Below, in pieces: positions 46,917-56,020 of a stretch of DNA of 64,000 nt (positions are counted from its first letter, which is position 1; every line of letters starts with the position of its first letter). The stretch comes from Pseudoxanthomonas sp. GTDB taxonomy: Bacteria > Pseudomonadota > Gammaproteobacteria > Xanthomonadales > Xanthomonadaceae. Location: assembly GCF_027498035.1 (NCBI RefSeq), contig NZ_CP114978.1:806001-870000 (forward strand), read 5' to 3'. The notes below the pieces were generated by a model. The model saw nothing but the letters and a program-made list of their open reading frames with translations, searched no databases and was not told where the DNA came from. The translations under genes and the position numbers were made by a program.

Positions 46917-48111
46917 CCAGGCCTTGCTCGCGCAACTGGCGGTTGAACTCGGCCTGCCGGCGGGTGCGATCCATCACCTGCCCCTTCAACTGACCGCAGG
47001 CCGCATCGATGTCGTCACCGCGGGTGCGGCGAACCATCGTCAGCACCTGCTGGTCCAGCAGGATCTTCTGGAAGGCGCGAATGTCGACATCTTCCGAGCG
47101 CTGGTAGCGCGTCCCCGGAAACGGGTTGAACGGGATCAAGTTGACCTTACCTGCTTCGCGCGACTGCATCTGGTTGCTGAACTGCCGCATCAACCGTGCC
47201 AGCGAGCGGGCGTGCTGCGGCTGGTCGTTGACACCCTTCATCAGCGTGTATTCGAAGGTGATCGAATCACGCTTCGGACTGGCCTTGAGGTAACGCGCGC
47301 AGGCAGCCATCAGCTGCTCGACCGGATACTTCTTGTTGAGCGGCACCAGTTCGCTGCGCAAGGCATCGTCGGCCGCATGCAGTGACACCGCCAACGATAC
47401 GTCGCTTTCGGTGGACAGGCGATCGATCATCGGCACCATGCCGGCAGTGGACAGCGTGACGCGCTTGCTGGCCAGGCCGTAGCCCAGGTCGTCGCGCATG
47501 ACACTCATCGCGCGCACGACATTGTCGAAATTGGCCAGTGGCTCGCCCATGCCCATCATCACCACGTTGGTGAGACGGCGGATCTGCGCCGGCACGTTGC
47601 CCAGGTGGCGCGCCGCCACCCAGACCTGGCCGATGATCTCGGCCGTGGAAAGATTGCGGTTGAACCCCTGCGTGGCAGTCGAGCAGAACTGGCAGTTCAG
47701 CGCGCAACCGACCTGCGAGGACACGCACAGCGTGCCGCGGGTTCTATCCGGGATGTAGACGGTTTCGATGGCGTTCTTGCCATCGGCGCCCATCGACAGC
47801 AACCACTTGTGGGTGCCGTCGGTGGAAGGCTTGTCGAACACGATGTTCGGGACGATGACCTCGGCATGCTGCTGCAGCTTGACGCGCAACACCTTGCCCA
47901 GGTCGGTCATCTCGTCAAAGTTGGTGACATAGCGGTGATGGATCCACTTCATCACCTGGTGGGCGCGGTAGCGCTTCTCGCCGAGGGTTTCCTCGAAGAA
48001 GCGCTCCAGCCCGACGCGATCGAGATCGAGCAGGTTCTGCTTACGCAACGGCGCAGCGGCGACAGCATCGCCGGTGGTCGTCACGCTTGGAATCGACACG
48101 ATCTCGTTCAC
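46900..48111 (-). CDS. rlmN: Dual-specificity RNA methyltransferase RlmN
   Basis: 403 aa. The radical-SAM motif is CALNCQFC (about residues 136-143), after VYIPDRTRGTLCVSSQVG. Other hallmarks are QVMKWIHHRYV, NVVMMGMGEPLANFDNV and VTLSTAGMVPMI. It methylates A2503 in 23S rRNA and A37 in some tRNAs. Located between ndk and pilW, the usual order. Confidence 0.97.
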   Translation of the reverse strand: MNEIVSIPSVTTTGDAVAAAPLRKQNLLDLDRVGLERFFEETLGEKRYRAHQVMKWIHHRYVTNFDEMTDLGKVLRVKLQQHAEVIVPNIVFDKPSTDGTHKWLLSMGADGKNAIETVYIPDRTRGTLCVSSQVGCALNCQFCSTATQGFNRNLSTAEIIGQVWVAARHLGNVPAQIRRLTNVVMMGMGEPLANFDNVVRAMSVMRDDLGYGLASKRVTLSTAGMVPMIDRLSTESDVSLAVSLHAADDALRSELVPLNKKYPVEQLMAACARYLKASPKRDSITFEYTLMKGVNDQPQHARSLARLMRQFSNQMQSREAGKVNLIPFNPFPGTRYQRSEDVDIRAFQKILLDQQVLTMVRRTRGDDIDAACGQLKGQVMDRTRRQAEFNRQLREQGLGDAAA

Positions 48112-48123
48112 GGCAGCACGACC

Positions 48124-48549
48124 TCAGCGCGAAGCGACTTCGGTGGAAGCGAACCAGTACGCCACTTCGATCGCTGCATTCTCGACCGAGTCCGAGCCGT
48201 GGGCAGCATTGGCATCGATCGAATCAGCGAAGTCAGCGCGGATGGTGCCCGGTGCAGCGTCCTTCGGATTGGTGGCGCCCAGCAGGTCGCGGTGCGCCAG
48301 CACGGCGTTCTCACCTTCCAGCGCCTGGATCATCACCGGGCCGGAAATCATGAACTCCACCAGTGCATTGAAGAACGGGCGTTCCTTGTGGACGGCATAG
48401 AAACCTTCGGCCTCGCGGCGCGACAGCTGCTTGTACTTGGCGGCCACGATCTTCAGGCCGGCCTTCTCGAAGCGGGCATAGATCTCACCGATGACGTTCT
48501 TGGCAACGGCATCGGGCTTGATGATGGACAGGGTGCGCTCCAGCGCCAT
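48124..48549 (-). CDS. ndk: Nucleoside diphosphate kinase
   Basis: 141 aa. Signature ERTLSIIKPDAVAKNVIG at the N terminus, the HKERPFFNALVEFM region and the phosphorylated His in AAHGSDSVENA. Complete and of normal length. It carries a terminator-like hairpin in its leader (see 48595-48618). Confidence 0.97.
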   Translation of the reverse strand: MALERTLSIIKPDAVAKNVIGEIYARFEKAGLKIVAAKYKQLSRREAEGFYAVHKERPFFNALVEFMISGPVMIQALEGENAVLAHRDLLGATNPKDAAPGTIRADFADSIDANAAHGSDSVENAAIEVAYWFASTEVASR

Positions 48550-48594
48550 GGGGTCTTCTCCGAAGGGCGGGCCACTCGAGCCCGAGGTTACATG

Positions 48595-48618
48595 AAAAAA
48601 CCCGCGTGGGAACGCGGG
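48595..48618 (-). terminator. Terminator-like hairpin in the ndk leader
   Basis: On the minus strand CCCGCG-TTCCCA-CGCGGG is followed by six T (48600-48595), ending 46 bases before the ndk start. It is oriented in the same direction as ndk. It could be an attenuator or the end of a short RNA. Confidence 0.6.
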
Positions 48619-48640
48619 CTTAGGTTTGATTGCTGTGCAA

Positions 48641-48669
48641 ATTCTAACGTATCAGCCGTAACGATGCAG
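48641..48669 (-). promoter_or_regulatory. Candidate sigma-70 promoter for ndk leader
   Basis: A -10-like TAGAAT (48646-48641) lies 17 bases downstream of CTGCAT (48669-48664), a weak -35. A start about seven bases downstream would give a leader of about 15-20 bases before the hairpin above. Confidence 0.4.
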
Positions 48670-48731
48670 CCCTGGGGCTCGGGAAACTTTGCGGCAATGC
48701 AGCATGACTTGGGCGACCTCCTGGCGCAGAC

Positions 48732-48747
48732 TCAAACAAGCGTTTGA
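48732..48747. promoter_or_regulatory. PsrA-type operator before TetR gene
   Basis: TCAAAC-AAGC-GTTTGA is a perfect dyad matching the (C/G)AAAC-N4-GTTT(G/C) motif described for PsrA-type fatty-acid regulators. It lies 19 bases before the TetR start and suggests autoregulation. Confidence 0.65.
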
Positions 48748-48766
48748 TTCACCCCAGCAGAGAGCC

Positions 48767-49402
48767 ATGGCCAACGGCACCCAATTCAGCACCAAGGACC
48801 GCATCCTCGGCTCGGCCGAGGAGCTGTTCGCGCTCCACGGATTTGCCGGCACTTCGCTGCGGCAGGTCACCACGCGCGCCGATGTGAACATCGCGGCGGT
48901 CAACTATCACTTCGGCTCCAAGGAAAACCTGGTCAACGAGGTCTTCCGCCGACGCATGGACGTCATGACCGCGGCGCGGCTGGGCCAGCTGGAAACCGCG
49001 CTGCAACAGTCGCCGGGCAAGCTGGAGGCGATCCTGGCAGCGTTTGTCGAACCGGCACTGGCGATGGCCCAGGACGGCCAGGGTGGAGGCGCCTTCGTCC
49101 GGGTCATCGCGCGCGCATATGCGGAAAAGAACGACAACCTGCGCAAGTTCCTGTCGGATCACTATGGCCATGTGTTGCGCGATTTCGGCAGGGCCATCGC
49201 CGACTGCCTGCCGACGCTGAGCAAGGAAGAGCTGTACTGGCGCCTGGACTTCCTGGCCGGCGCGCTGACCTACGCCATGGCCGATTTCGGCCTGATCAAG
49301 CGACCGCCCGGCGTGGCCGAAGCCGCACACCGCGAGCGCGCCGCCCGCGAACTCATCCGATTCGCCGAGGCCGGGCTTCGTGCCGGCACCGTCGAGTCGT
49401 AA
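48767..49402 (+). CDS. TetR-family regulator of fatty-acid oxidation, PsrA-like
   Basis: 211 aa from ATG 48767 (MANGTQFSTKDR). DNA-binding helices are LGSAEELFALHGFAGTSLRQ and ADVNIAAVNYHFGSKENLVN; the rest is a helical ligand domain with a PsrA-like C-terminal region. It sits just before fadB and fadA, with CAAAC-N4-GTTTG-type sites in front of itself and of fadB. This fits an acyl-CoA or free fatty-acid responsive repressor of beta-oxidation genes. Confidence 0.9.
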   Translation: MANGTQFSTKDRILGSAEELFALHGFAGTSLRQVTTRADVNIAAVNYHFGSKENLVNEVFRRRMDVMTAARLGQLETALQQSPGKLEAILAAFVEPALAMAQDGQGGGAFVRVIARAYAEKNDNLRKFLSDHYGHVLRDFGRAIADCLPTLSKEELYWRLDFLAGALTYAMADFGLIKRPPGVAEAAHRERAARELIRFAEAGLRAGTVES

Positions 49403-49403
49403 T

Positions 49404-49429
49404 TTCAACTAAAACAAAGGTTTGTTGAA
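49404..49429. promoter_or_regulatory. Nested dyad in front of fadB
   Basis: TTCAAC and GTTGAA (49404-49409, 49424-49429) form an outer dyad around AAAC-AAAG-GTTT (49412-49423), close to the PsrA-type consensus. It lies immediately before the fadB start, so it may be the operator of fadBA. Confidence 0.55.
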
Positions 49430-49430
49430 T

Positions 49431-51803
49431 ATGTCTGAGAAATTACTTGTTCGTCGTGCCGCAGTCCTTGGCGCCGGCGTCATGGGGGCCCAGATCGCGG
49501 CGCACCTGACCAATGCTGGCGTGGACACCGTTCTGTTCGATCTGCCCGCCAAGGAAGGTCCTGCCGATGGCATCGTGCTCAAGGCCATCGCCAACCTGGG
49601 CAAGCTCTCGCCTGCCCCGCTGGCCGGCAAGGGCCTGGCCGAGGCGATCACTCCGGCCAACTACGAATCCGGTCTGGACCAGCTGCGCGACTGCGACCTG
49701 ATCATCGAGGCCATCGCCGAACGCATGGACTGGAAGCAGGACCTGTACAAGAAGATCGCGCCGTTCGTGGCCGACCATGCCGTGCTGGCCTCCAACACCT
49801 CCGGCCTGGGCATCAATGCGCTGGCCGACGTGCTGCCAGAGCAGCTGCGCCACCGCTTCTGCGGGGTGCACTTCTTCAACCCGCCGCGCTACATGCATCT
49901 GGCCGAACTGATCCCGGCCAGGACCACTGACGCTTCCGTGCTGGAAGGCCTGGAAACCTTCCTGGTCACCACCCTGGGCAAGGGCGTGGTGTATGCCAAG
50001 GACACCCCGAACTTCATCGGCAACCGCATTGGCGTGTTCTCGATCCTGTCCACGATCCACCACACACAGGAATCCGGCCTGGGCTTCGATGAAGTCGATG
50101 CGCTGACCGGCCCGCTGGTCGGGCGTCCGAAGTCGGCGACCTACCGCACCTCCGACGTGGTCGGCCTGGACACTATGGCCCACGTCATCAAGACCATGGG
50201 CGACACCCTGCCCGACGATCCCTGGCATCAGTATTTCAAGTCACCGAAGTGGCTGGACGCGCTGATCGCAAAGGGCGCGCTGGGCCAGAAGGTCGGCGCC
50301 GGCATTTTCCGCAAGGTCGGCAAGGACATCGTGGTCCTGGACCTGGGCAAGCAGGACTACCGTCCCGCCGACCGCAGCGCTGCACCGGAAGTGGTCGAGA
50401 TCCTGAAGATCAAGAACCCGGCCGAGAAATTCGCCAAGCTGCGCGAAAGCCAGCACCCGCAGGCGCAGTTCCTGTGGGCAACCTTCCGCGACCTGTTCCA
50501 TTACAGCGCTTATCACCTGGCCGACATCGCCGAGACCGCGCGCGACGTCGACCTGGCCATCCGCTGGGGCTACGGCTGGTCGCTGGGCCCGTTCGAGACC
50601 TGGCAGGCCGCAGGCTGGAAGCAGGTCGCACAGTGGATCGCCGATGACATCGTGGCCGGCAAGACCATGTCCAGTGCGCCGCTGCCGGACTGGGTGTTCG
50701 ACGGCCGCGACGGCGTTCATACCGCCGACGGCTCGTACAGCCCGGTGCAGAACGCCAAGCTGCCGCGCTCGGCGCTGCCGGTGTACAAGCGCCAGCGTTT
50801 CCCCGATCCGCTGCTGGGCGAGAAGTTCCCGCAGGGCGAGACCGTGTTCGAAAACGATGGCGTGCGCATGTGGCACGACGGCGACGACGTGGCCGTGGCC
50901 AGCTTCAAGACCAAGATGAACACCGTCTCCGACCAGGTGCTCGATGGCCTGCAGGAAGTCGTCAGCCGTGCCGAGAAGGACTTCAAGGGCCTGGTGATCT
51001 GGCAGCAGAAGGAACCCTTCTCTGCCGGTGCCGATCTGGCCGGTGCACTTGGGCTGCTGCAGGCCGGCAAGGTCGACGCGTTCGAGGCGATGGTCGCCAA
51101 CTTCCAGGCCACCAGCCAGCGCATCAAGTATTCGCTGGTGCCGGTGGTGGCAGCCGTACGCGGCCTGGCCCTGGGCGGCGGCTGCGAATTCCAGATGCAC
51201 AGCGCCAAGACCGTGGCCGGACTCGAGAGCTACATCGGCCTGGTCGAAGCCGGCGTTGGCCTGCTGCCGGCCGGTGGCGGCCTGAAGGAACTGGCGGTGC
51301 GCGCCTCCGAGGCAGCCGGCCCGGGCGGCGACGTGTTCGCCGAGCTGAAGAAGACCTTCGAAACCATCGCCATGGCCAAGGCCTCCAATTCCGCGGTCAA
51401 TGCCAAGGAGCTGGGCCTGCTGCGCGCCACCGACAAGGTGGTGTTCAACGCCTACGAATCGCTCTATATCGCCAAAAATGAAGCGGCGGCGCTGGCCGAC
51501 AGCGGCTATCGCCCGCCCATGCCGGCGCGCCGCATCCAGGTCGCCGGCGACGTGGGCATCGCCACCTTCAAGATGTTGCTGGTCAACATGCTGGAGGGCC
51601 GCTTCATCAGCGACTACGACTACGAGATCGCCACCCGCATCGCCACCGTGCTGTGCGGCGGCGAAGTGGATCGCGGCGCGCTGGTGGACGAGGAATGGCT
51701 GCTCAAGCTGGAGCGTCGCCACTTCGTCGAACTGGCCCAACAGGAAAAGACCCAGGCGCGCATCGGCTACATGCTCAAGACAGGCAAGCCGCTGCGTAAC
51801 TGA
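49431..51803 (+). CDS. fadB: 3-hydroxyacyl-CoA dehydrogenase / enoyl-CoA hydratase
   Basis: 790 aa from ATG 49431. The NAD-binding VLGAGVMGAQIAAHL is at residues 11-25, and the dehydrogenase part continues through GVHFFNPPRYMHL and DTPNFIGNRIGVFSI. The enoyl-CoA hydratase domain is in the C-terminal half (VWQQKEP-like GLVIWQQKEPFSAGADL, VRGLALGGGCEFQMH). This domain order (dehydrogenase first) is the FadN/YusL-type, unlike E. coli FadB. It is followed by fadA and preceded by a likely TetR repressor. The gene symbol reflects function, not strict orthology. Confidence 0.92.
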   Translation: MSEKLLVRRAAVLGAGVMGAQIAAHLTNAGVDTVLFDLPAKEGPADGIVLKAIANLGKLSPAPLAGKGLAEAITPANYESGLDQLRDCDLIIEAIAERMDWKQDLYKKIAPFVADHAVLASNTSGLGINALADVLPEQLRHRFCGVHFFNPPRYMHLAELIPARTTDASVLEGLETFLVTTLGKGVVYAKDTPNFIGNRIGVFSILSTIHHTQESGLGFDEVDALTGPLVGRPKSATYRTSDVVGLDTMAHVIKTMGDTLPDDPWHQYFKSPKWLDALIAKGALGQKVGAGIFRKVGKDIVVLDLGKQDYRPADRSAAPEVVEILKIKNPAEKFAKLRESQHPQAQFLWATFRDLFHYSAYHLADIAETARDVDLAIRWGYGWSLGPFETWQAAGWKQVAQWIADDIVAGKTMSSAPLPDWVFDGRDGVHTADGSYSPVQNAKLPRSALPVYKRQRFPDPLLGEKFPQGETVFENDGVRMWHDGDDVAVASFKTKMNTVSDQVLDGLQEVVSRAEKDFKGLVIWQQKEPFSAGADLAGALGLLQAGKVDAFEAMVANFQATSQRIKYSLVPVVAAVRGLALGGGCEFQMHSAKTVAGLESYIGLVEAGVGLLPAGGGLKELAVRASEAAGPGGDVFAELKKTFETIAMAKASNSAVNAKELGLLRATDKVVFNAYESLYIAKNEAAALADSGYRPPMPARRIQVAGDVGIATFKMLLVNMLEGRFISDYDYEIATRIATVLCGGEVDRGALVDEEWLLKLERRHFVELAQQEKTQARIGYMLKTGKPLRN

Positions 51804-51900
51804 CCCAAGGCGCGGGTCGCCGCAAGACAGCGGCCCGCCCTCCTCTTTCGCGTTTGTCGGTTGCCTGCATGGCAGCCAACCACTTTCAGGACTGACTGAA

Positions 51901-53109
51901 ATGAGCAAGCAGATTCAAGAAGCCTATATCGTCGCCGCCACCCGTACCCCGGTCGGCAAGGCGCCCAAGGGCGTGTTCCGCAATACCCGTCCCGACGACA
52001 TGCTCGCGCATGTCCTGAGGTCGGTCGTCGCCCAGGCCCCGGGCATCGACACCTCACGCATCGATGACGCCATCATCGGCTGCGCCATGCCTGAAGGCGA
52101 GCAAGGCATGAACGTGGCGCGCATCGCCGTGCTGCTGGCCGGCCTGCCCGACGTGATCGCCGCGCAGACCATCAATCGCTTCTGTTCGTCCGGCCTGCAG
52201 GCCGTGGCGCTGGCCGCCGACCAGATCCGCCTGGGCAATGCCGACCTGATGCTGGCCGGCGGCACCGAGTCGATGTCGATGGTGCCGATGATGGGCAACA
52301 AGGTCGCGCTGTCGCCGTCGGTGTTCCGCGATGACCACGTTGCAATTGCCTATGGCATGGGCATCACCGCCGAGAAGGTCGCCGAGGAATGGAAGGTCTC
52401 CCGCGATGACCAGGACGCGTTCGCCCTGGCCTCGCACCAAAAAGCCATCGCCGCGATCCAGGCAGGCGAGTTCAAGTCCGAGATCACGCCCTACGAGATC
52501 CACTCGTATCAGCCCAACCTGGCCGACGGCAACACCATTGCGCTGCGCAAGCTACTGGTCGAGAACGACGAAGGCCCGCGTCCGGATTCGTCGATCGAAG
52601 GCCTCGGCAAGCTGCGCCCTGTGTTCCGCAACGGGCAGTTCGGTGGCAGCGTCACGGCCGGCAACTCCTCGCAGATGAGCGACGGTGCCGGCGCGGTGCT
52701 GCTGGCCTCCGAACAGGCGATCAAGGATTACGGTCTGACCCCGTTGGCCCGTTTCGTCAGCTTCTCGGTGGCCGGCGTGCGCCCGGAAGTGATGGGCATC
52801 GGCCCGATTGCCGCGATCCCCAAAGCCCTCAAGCAGGCCGGCCTGACCAAGGACCAGCTGGATTGGATCGAGCTCAACGAGGCCTTCGCCGCCCAGTCGC
52901 TGGCGGTGATCCGCGACAGTGAGCTGGATCCTTCCAAGGTCAACCCGCTGGGCGGCGCCATCGCTCTGGGCCACCCGCTGGGCGCGACCGGCGCGATCCG
53001 CACTGCCACGATCGTCCACGGCATGCGTCGCCGTCAGCAGAAGTACGGCATGGTCACCATGTGCATCGGCACCGGCATGGGCGCGGCTGGTATCTTCGAA
53101 GCGCTCTGA
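51901..53109 (+). CDS. fadA: Acetyl-CoA acyltransferase (thiolase)
   Basis: 402 aa from ATG 51901 (MSKQIQEAYIV). The nucleophile Cys is in NRFCSSGLQAVALAAD; NEAFAAQSLAV, the His motif GGAIALGHPLGATGA and the second Cys in MCIGTGMGAAGIFE are present. It completes beta-oxidation with the upstream gene, 97 bases away. A bidirectional terminator follows. Confidence 0.96.
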   Translation: MSKQIQEAYIVAATRTPVGKAPKGVFRNTRPDDMLAHVLRSVVAQAPGIDTSRIDDAIIGCAMPEGEQGMNVARIAVLLAGLPDVIAAQTINRFCSSGLQAVALAADQIRLGNADLMLAGGTESMSMVPMMGNKVALSPSVFRDDHVAIAYGMGITAEKVAEEWKVSRDDQDAFALASHQKAIAAIQAGEFKSEITPYEIHSYQPNLADGNTIALRKLLVENDEGPRPDSSIEGLGKLRPVFRNGQFGGSVTAGNSSQMSDGAGAVLLASEQAIKDYGLTPLARFVSFSVAGVRPEVMGIGPIAAIPKALKQAGLTKDQLDWIELNEAFAAQSLAVIRDSELDPSKVNPLGGAIALGHPLGATGAIRTATIVHGMRRRQQKYGMVTMCIGTGMGAAGIFEAL

Positions 53110-53152
53110 TTCAAGCCCCGTCGGTTGCCGGCCCGGCTCGGCAACTCATAAG

Positions 53153-53180
53153 AAAAAGGCGGCCATCAGGCCGCCTTTTT
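53153..53180. terminator. Bidirectional terminator between fadA and galU
   Basis: AAAAAGGCGGCC-ATCA-GGCCGCCTTTTT: a 12-base perfect stem with a four-base loop and A/T runs on both sides, so it works for fadA on the plus strand and galU on the minus strand. Confidence 0.93.
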
Positions 53181-53203
53181 CGGTTCCGGAGAATCCGACT
53201 ACG

Positions 53204-54106
53204 TTAGTCGGACTCGCGAACGCCGAGTTCCTTCAGCGCGCTGCGCATGGCTTCGGCCGCTGCATCACCAATCTTCTCGCTATGCAATGCGTAATGAATC
53301 GTCGCTTCGACCAGGCCGATGTGGGCACCGCAGTCGAACCGCGTGCCCTTGAAGCGATAGGCATTGACTGGCTTCTGCTTGAGCAACGTCGCAATGGCAT
53401 CGGTCAGCTGGATCTCGCCTCCGGCGCCGGGCTTGGTCTCTTCCAGCAGCTTGAAGATGCTGCCATCCAGTACATAGCGCCCAACCACCCCCAGATTGCT
53501 CGGCGCATCGGCCGGCTTGGGTTTTTCGACCATCGCATTGATCTTGCCGCTGCGGCCATCGAACGCCTCGGTGGCGACGATGCCATAGCTAGCCGTCTTT
53601 TCCGGATCGACATCCTGCACCGCGATCTGGCTGGCCCCCGTAGCGGCATGCGCGTCAGCCATCTGCTTGAGTGCCCCGTCACCAGCGCGATTGACGATCA
53701 GGTCATCGGGCAGCATCACCGCGAACGGTTCGTCGCCAACGATTGATTTGGCACACAGCACTGCGTGGCCAAGACCCAGTGCTTCGTTCTGAGTGACAAA
53801 GATCGCACGCACGCCCTTGGGCAGCGGATTGCGCACCTTTTCCAGCAAATCGAGCTTACCGGATGCCTCAAGCTTGTCCTCAAGTTCGTAGGCCTTGTCA
53901 AAATAGTCGCCAATCGCATGCTTGTAGCGGTTGGTGACGAAGATCAGCGTATCGCAGCCTGCTTCAACGGCTTCGTCGACCGCGTACTGGATCAACGGCC
54001 TGTCGATGATGGGCAACATTTCCTTCGGCACCGTTTTGGTGGCTGGCAAAAAGCGCGTGCCTAGCCCGGCGACGGGAAAAACTGCCTTGCGGATACGTTG
54101 GGTCAT
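53204..54106 (-). CDS. galU: UTP-glucose-1-phosphate uridylyltransferase
   Basis: 300 aa. Nucleotide-binding signature GLGTRFLPATKTVPKEML (about residues 15-32), VMLPDDLIVN, and VEKPKPADAPSNLG. It makes UDP-glucose for exopolysaccharide and LPS. Its ATG overlaps the stop of the WbpM-like gene (ATGA). Last gene of the polysaccharide set. Confidence 0.97.
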   Translation of the reverse strand: MTQRIRKAVFPVAGLGTRFLPATKTVPKEMLPIIDRPLIQYAVDEAVEAGCDTLIFVTNRYKHAIGDYFDKAYELEDKLEASGKLDLLEKVRNPLPKGVRAIFVTQNEALGLGHAVLCAKSIVGDEPFAVMLPDDLIVNRAGDGALKQMADAHAATGASQIAVQDVDPEKTASYGIVATEAFDGRSGKINAMVEKPKPADAPSNLGVVGRYVLDGSIFKLLEETKPGAGGEIQLTDAIATLLKQKPVNAYRFKGTRFDCGAHIGLVEATIHYALHSEKIGDAAAEAMRSALKELGVRESD

Positions 54107-56010
54107 CGTTGCGTCCTAACCTCTCGGGGGGGGAATGGCACGACAGTGCTGATCGCCTCGTGCTCCGGCGCCGGACTGAACTCCGGAATCGCCGCATGCA
54201 GTACGCGGGTGATTGCATCGTTGTCGTAATCAGCCACAGCTTGCCGCAGTTGATGCAATGCACGCGTGATGGATTCACGGGAGACTTCACGAGCACGCGC
54301 TTCCAGGATCTTGGAATGCACCGTCGGCCGATACAGTTCTTCTGCATGGAACAGGGTTTCATGCAGTTTTTCGCCAGGACGCAGGCCGGTGTAAGCAATG
54401 GCGATATCGCGACCGGGTTGCTTCCCGGCCAGGCGGATCATCTGCTCCGCCAGTACGCGGATTGGAATCGGCTCACCCATGTCGAGTGTGTAGATCGAGG
54501 CATGGGCCGCACTGGCAGCGGCCTGCACGATCAGCTGGCAGGCCTCCGGAATGGTCATGAAGTAGCGCGTTACTTCCGGGTGGGTCACCGTCACCGGTCC
54601 ACCGTTGCGGATCTGATCGCGGAACAAGGGAACTACCGACCCCGCCGAATCCAGCACATTGCCGAAGCGCACGGTGGTGAAGCGCGTCCCACCCCGCTCA
54701 TCCAGGCTCTGACACGCCATCTCCGCCAAGCGTTTGCTTGCACCCAGCACATTGGCCGGATCCACCGCCTTGTCGGTGGAGATGAAGACGAAGGTACCCA
54801 CCTTTGCGTCGCGACAGGCACGCGCCATGGTCTCGGTCACCAGCACGTTGTTGCGAATGGCTTCGCGCAGCTGCCCTTCCAGCAACGGCACATGCTTGTA
54901 GGCTGCCGCATGGAAGACCGCATCGGGCCGCGCGATCTTCAAGGCATGTGCGATCGCAGCCGGATCCCCACAATTGCCGAGGAATGGCAGGATTTCCAGA
55001 TCGGGGAATGCCCGCGTCAACGCTTCATGCGACTTGATCAGCGCCAGTTCGCTGATTTCAAGCAGAGCGATGCGTTGCGCGCCATGGCGCGCACATTGCC
55101 TGCACAGTTCCGAACCAATCGATCCACCGGCACCAGTCACCAGGACAGTGCGCCCGCCCAGCCAGCCGCGGATCAGCTTCCAGTCAGGCGTCACTGGCTT
55201 CCGGCCAAGCAGATCGTCGATGGCCACTTCCTTCAGCTCACCGGGCATGGAGCGACCTTCCAGGACATCCACCAGGCGCGGCACGGTCCGGAACGGCAGG
55301 CCGGTGCCTTCGCAAATGGAGACCACGCGCTGCATGGCCATCGCATCCAGTGACGGCATGGCAATGACGATCAGCCGCGCCGCGGTCTCGCGTGCGATGG
55401 CTGCCGCGTCCGACAGCTGCCCCAGGACCGGCACACCGCGCAGCTTGGTCCCCTGAAGACGCGCGGCATCATCGAGGATGCCCACCGGTTCCCAAGCGCC
55501 GCTGCTTCGCAGATCTCGCAGTAGCGCTTCCGCGGCGCGCCCGGCACCCAGGACAAGGACACGCTTGGCGCCCACCTCGGTCACATCACGGGTCTGGGTA
55601 TCCTTCCAGGCGCGATACAACAGGCGCGGTAAGCCAAGCAGGCCGACGAGTGCGAATGGATAAAGCACGAGCGCAGCGCGCGACACCGCATCGAGGCGGT
55701 TGTAGATGACAAGCCCCATCGCGATGGCAAGCAGGCCGATCAGCCCGGCTTTGAAGATGTTCCCCAGGTCCGGCACGCTGGCAAATCGCCAGAGCCCGCG
55801 GTACAGGCCAACTCGCCAGAACACCAGGCCCTGCGCCACCAGCACGATGACCGATTCTGTCGACCACCAAGGCAGGGATGGCGCCCCGGGCACCATCGCG
55901 TAACGCAACCACTGCAGGCCATGCCAGCACAGCCAGACCATCGCCAGATCGTGGCAGATGATGGCTGTTCGCGGCAGCGAGATTGCAAGGCGCGTGCGCC
56001 ATGACTTCAT
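54103..56010 (-). CDS. WbpM-like polysaccharide nucleoside-diphosphate sugar epimerase/dehydratase
   Basis: 635 aa. Four N-terminal membrane spans (residues 1-130) are followed by two Rossmann regions: VLVLGAGRAAEALLRDL and VTGAGGSIGSELCRQ. The catalytic stretch FISTDKAVDPANVLGASKR has Met-type chemistry as in WbpM/FlaA1/PglF (STDKAV...KR). These enzymes make UDP-QuiNAc-type sugars for surface polysaccharides. A transferase gene lies 10 bases upstream and galU downstream. A G-rich run is at its C-terminal end. Confidence 0.93.
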   Translation of the reverse strand: MKSWRTRLAISLPRTAIICHDLAMVWLCWHGLQWLRYAMVPGAPSLPWWSTESVIVLVAQGLVFWRVGLYRGLWRFASVPDLGNIFKAGLIGLLAIAMGLVIYNRLDAVSRAALVLYPFALVGLLGLPRLLYRAWKDTQTRDVTEVGAKRVLVLGAGRAAEALLRDLRSSGAWEPVGILDDAARLQGTKLRGVPVLGQLSDAAAIARETAARLIVIAMPSLDAMAMQRVVSICEGTGLPFRTVPRLVDVLEGRSMPGELKEVAIDDLLGRKPVTPDWKLIRGWLGGRTVLVTGAGGSIGSELCRQCARHGAQRIALLEISELALIKSHEALTRAFPDLEILPFLGNCGDPAAIAHALKIARPDAVFHAAAYKHVPLLEGQLREAIRNNVLVTETMARACRDAKVGTFVFISTDKAVDPANVLGASKRLAEMACQSLDERGGTRFTTVRFGNVLDSAGSVVPLFRDQIRNGGPVTVTHPEVTRYFMTIPEACQLIVQAAASAAHASIYTLDMGEPIPIRVLAEQMIRLAGKQPGRDIAIAYTGLRPGEKLHETLFHAEELYRPTVHSKILEARAREVSRESITRALHQLRQAVADYDNDAITRVLHAAIPEFSPAPEHEAISTVVPFPPREVRTQR

Positions 56011-56020
56011 TCGGCAGTCC

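Noticed and set aside
50241..51908. 555-codon minus-strand frame over fadB
   Set aside because: Antisense shadow of a conserved gene.
54126..54133. Run of eight G at the end of the WbpM-like gene
   Set aside because: Codes for Pro-rich tail in frame; no sign of switching.
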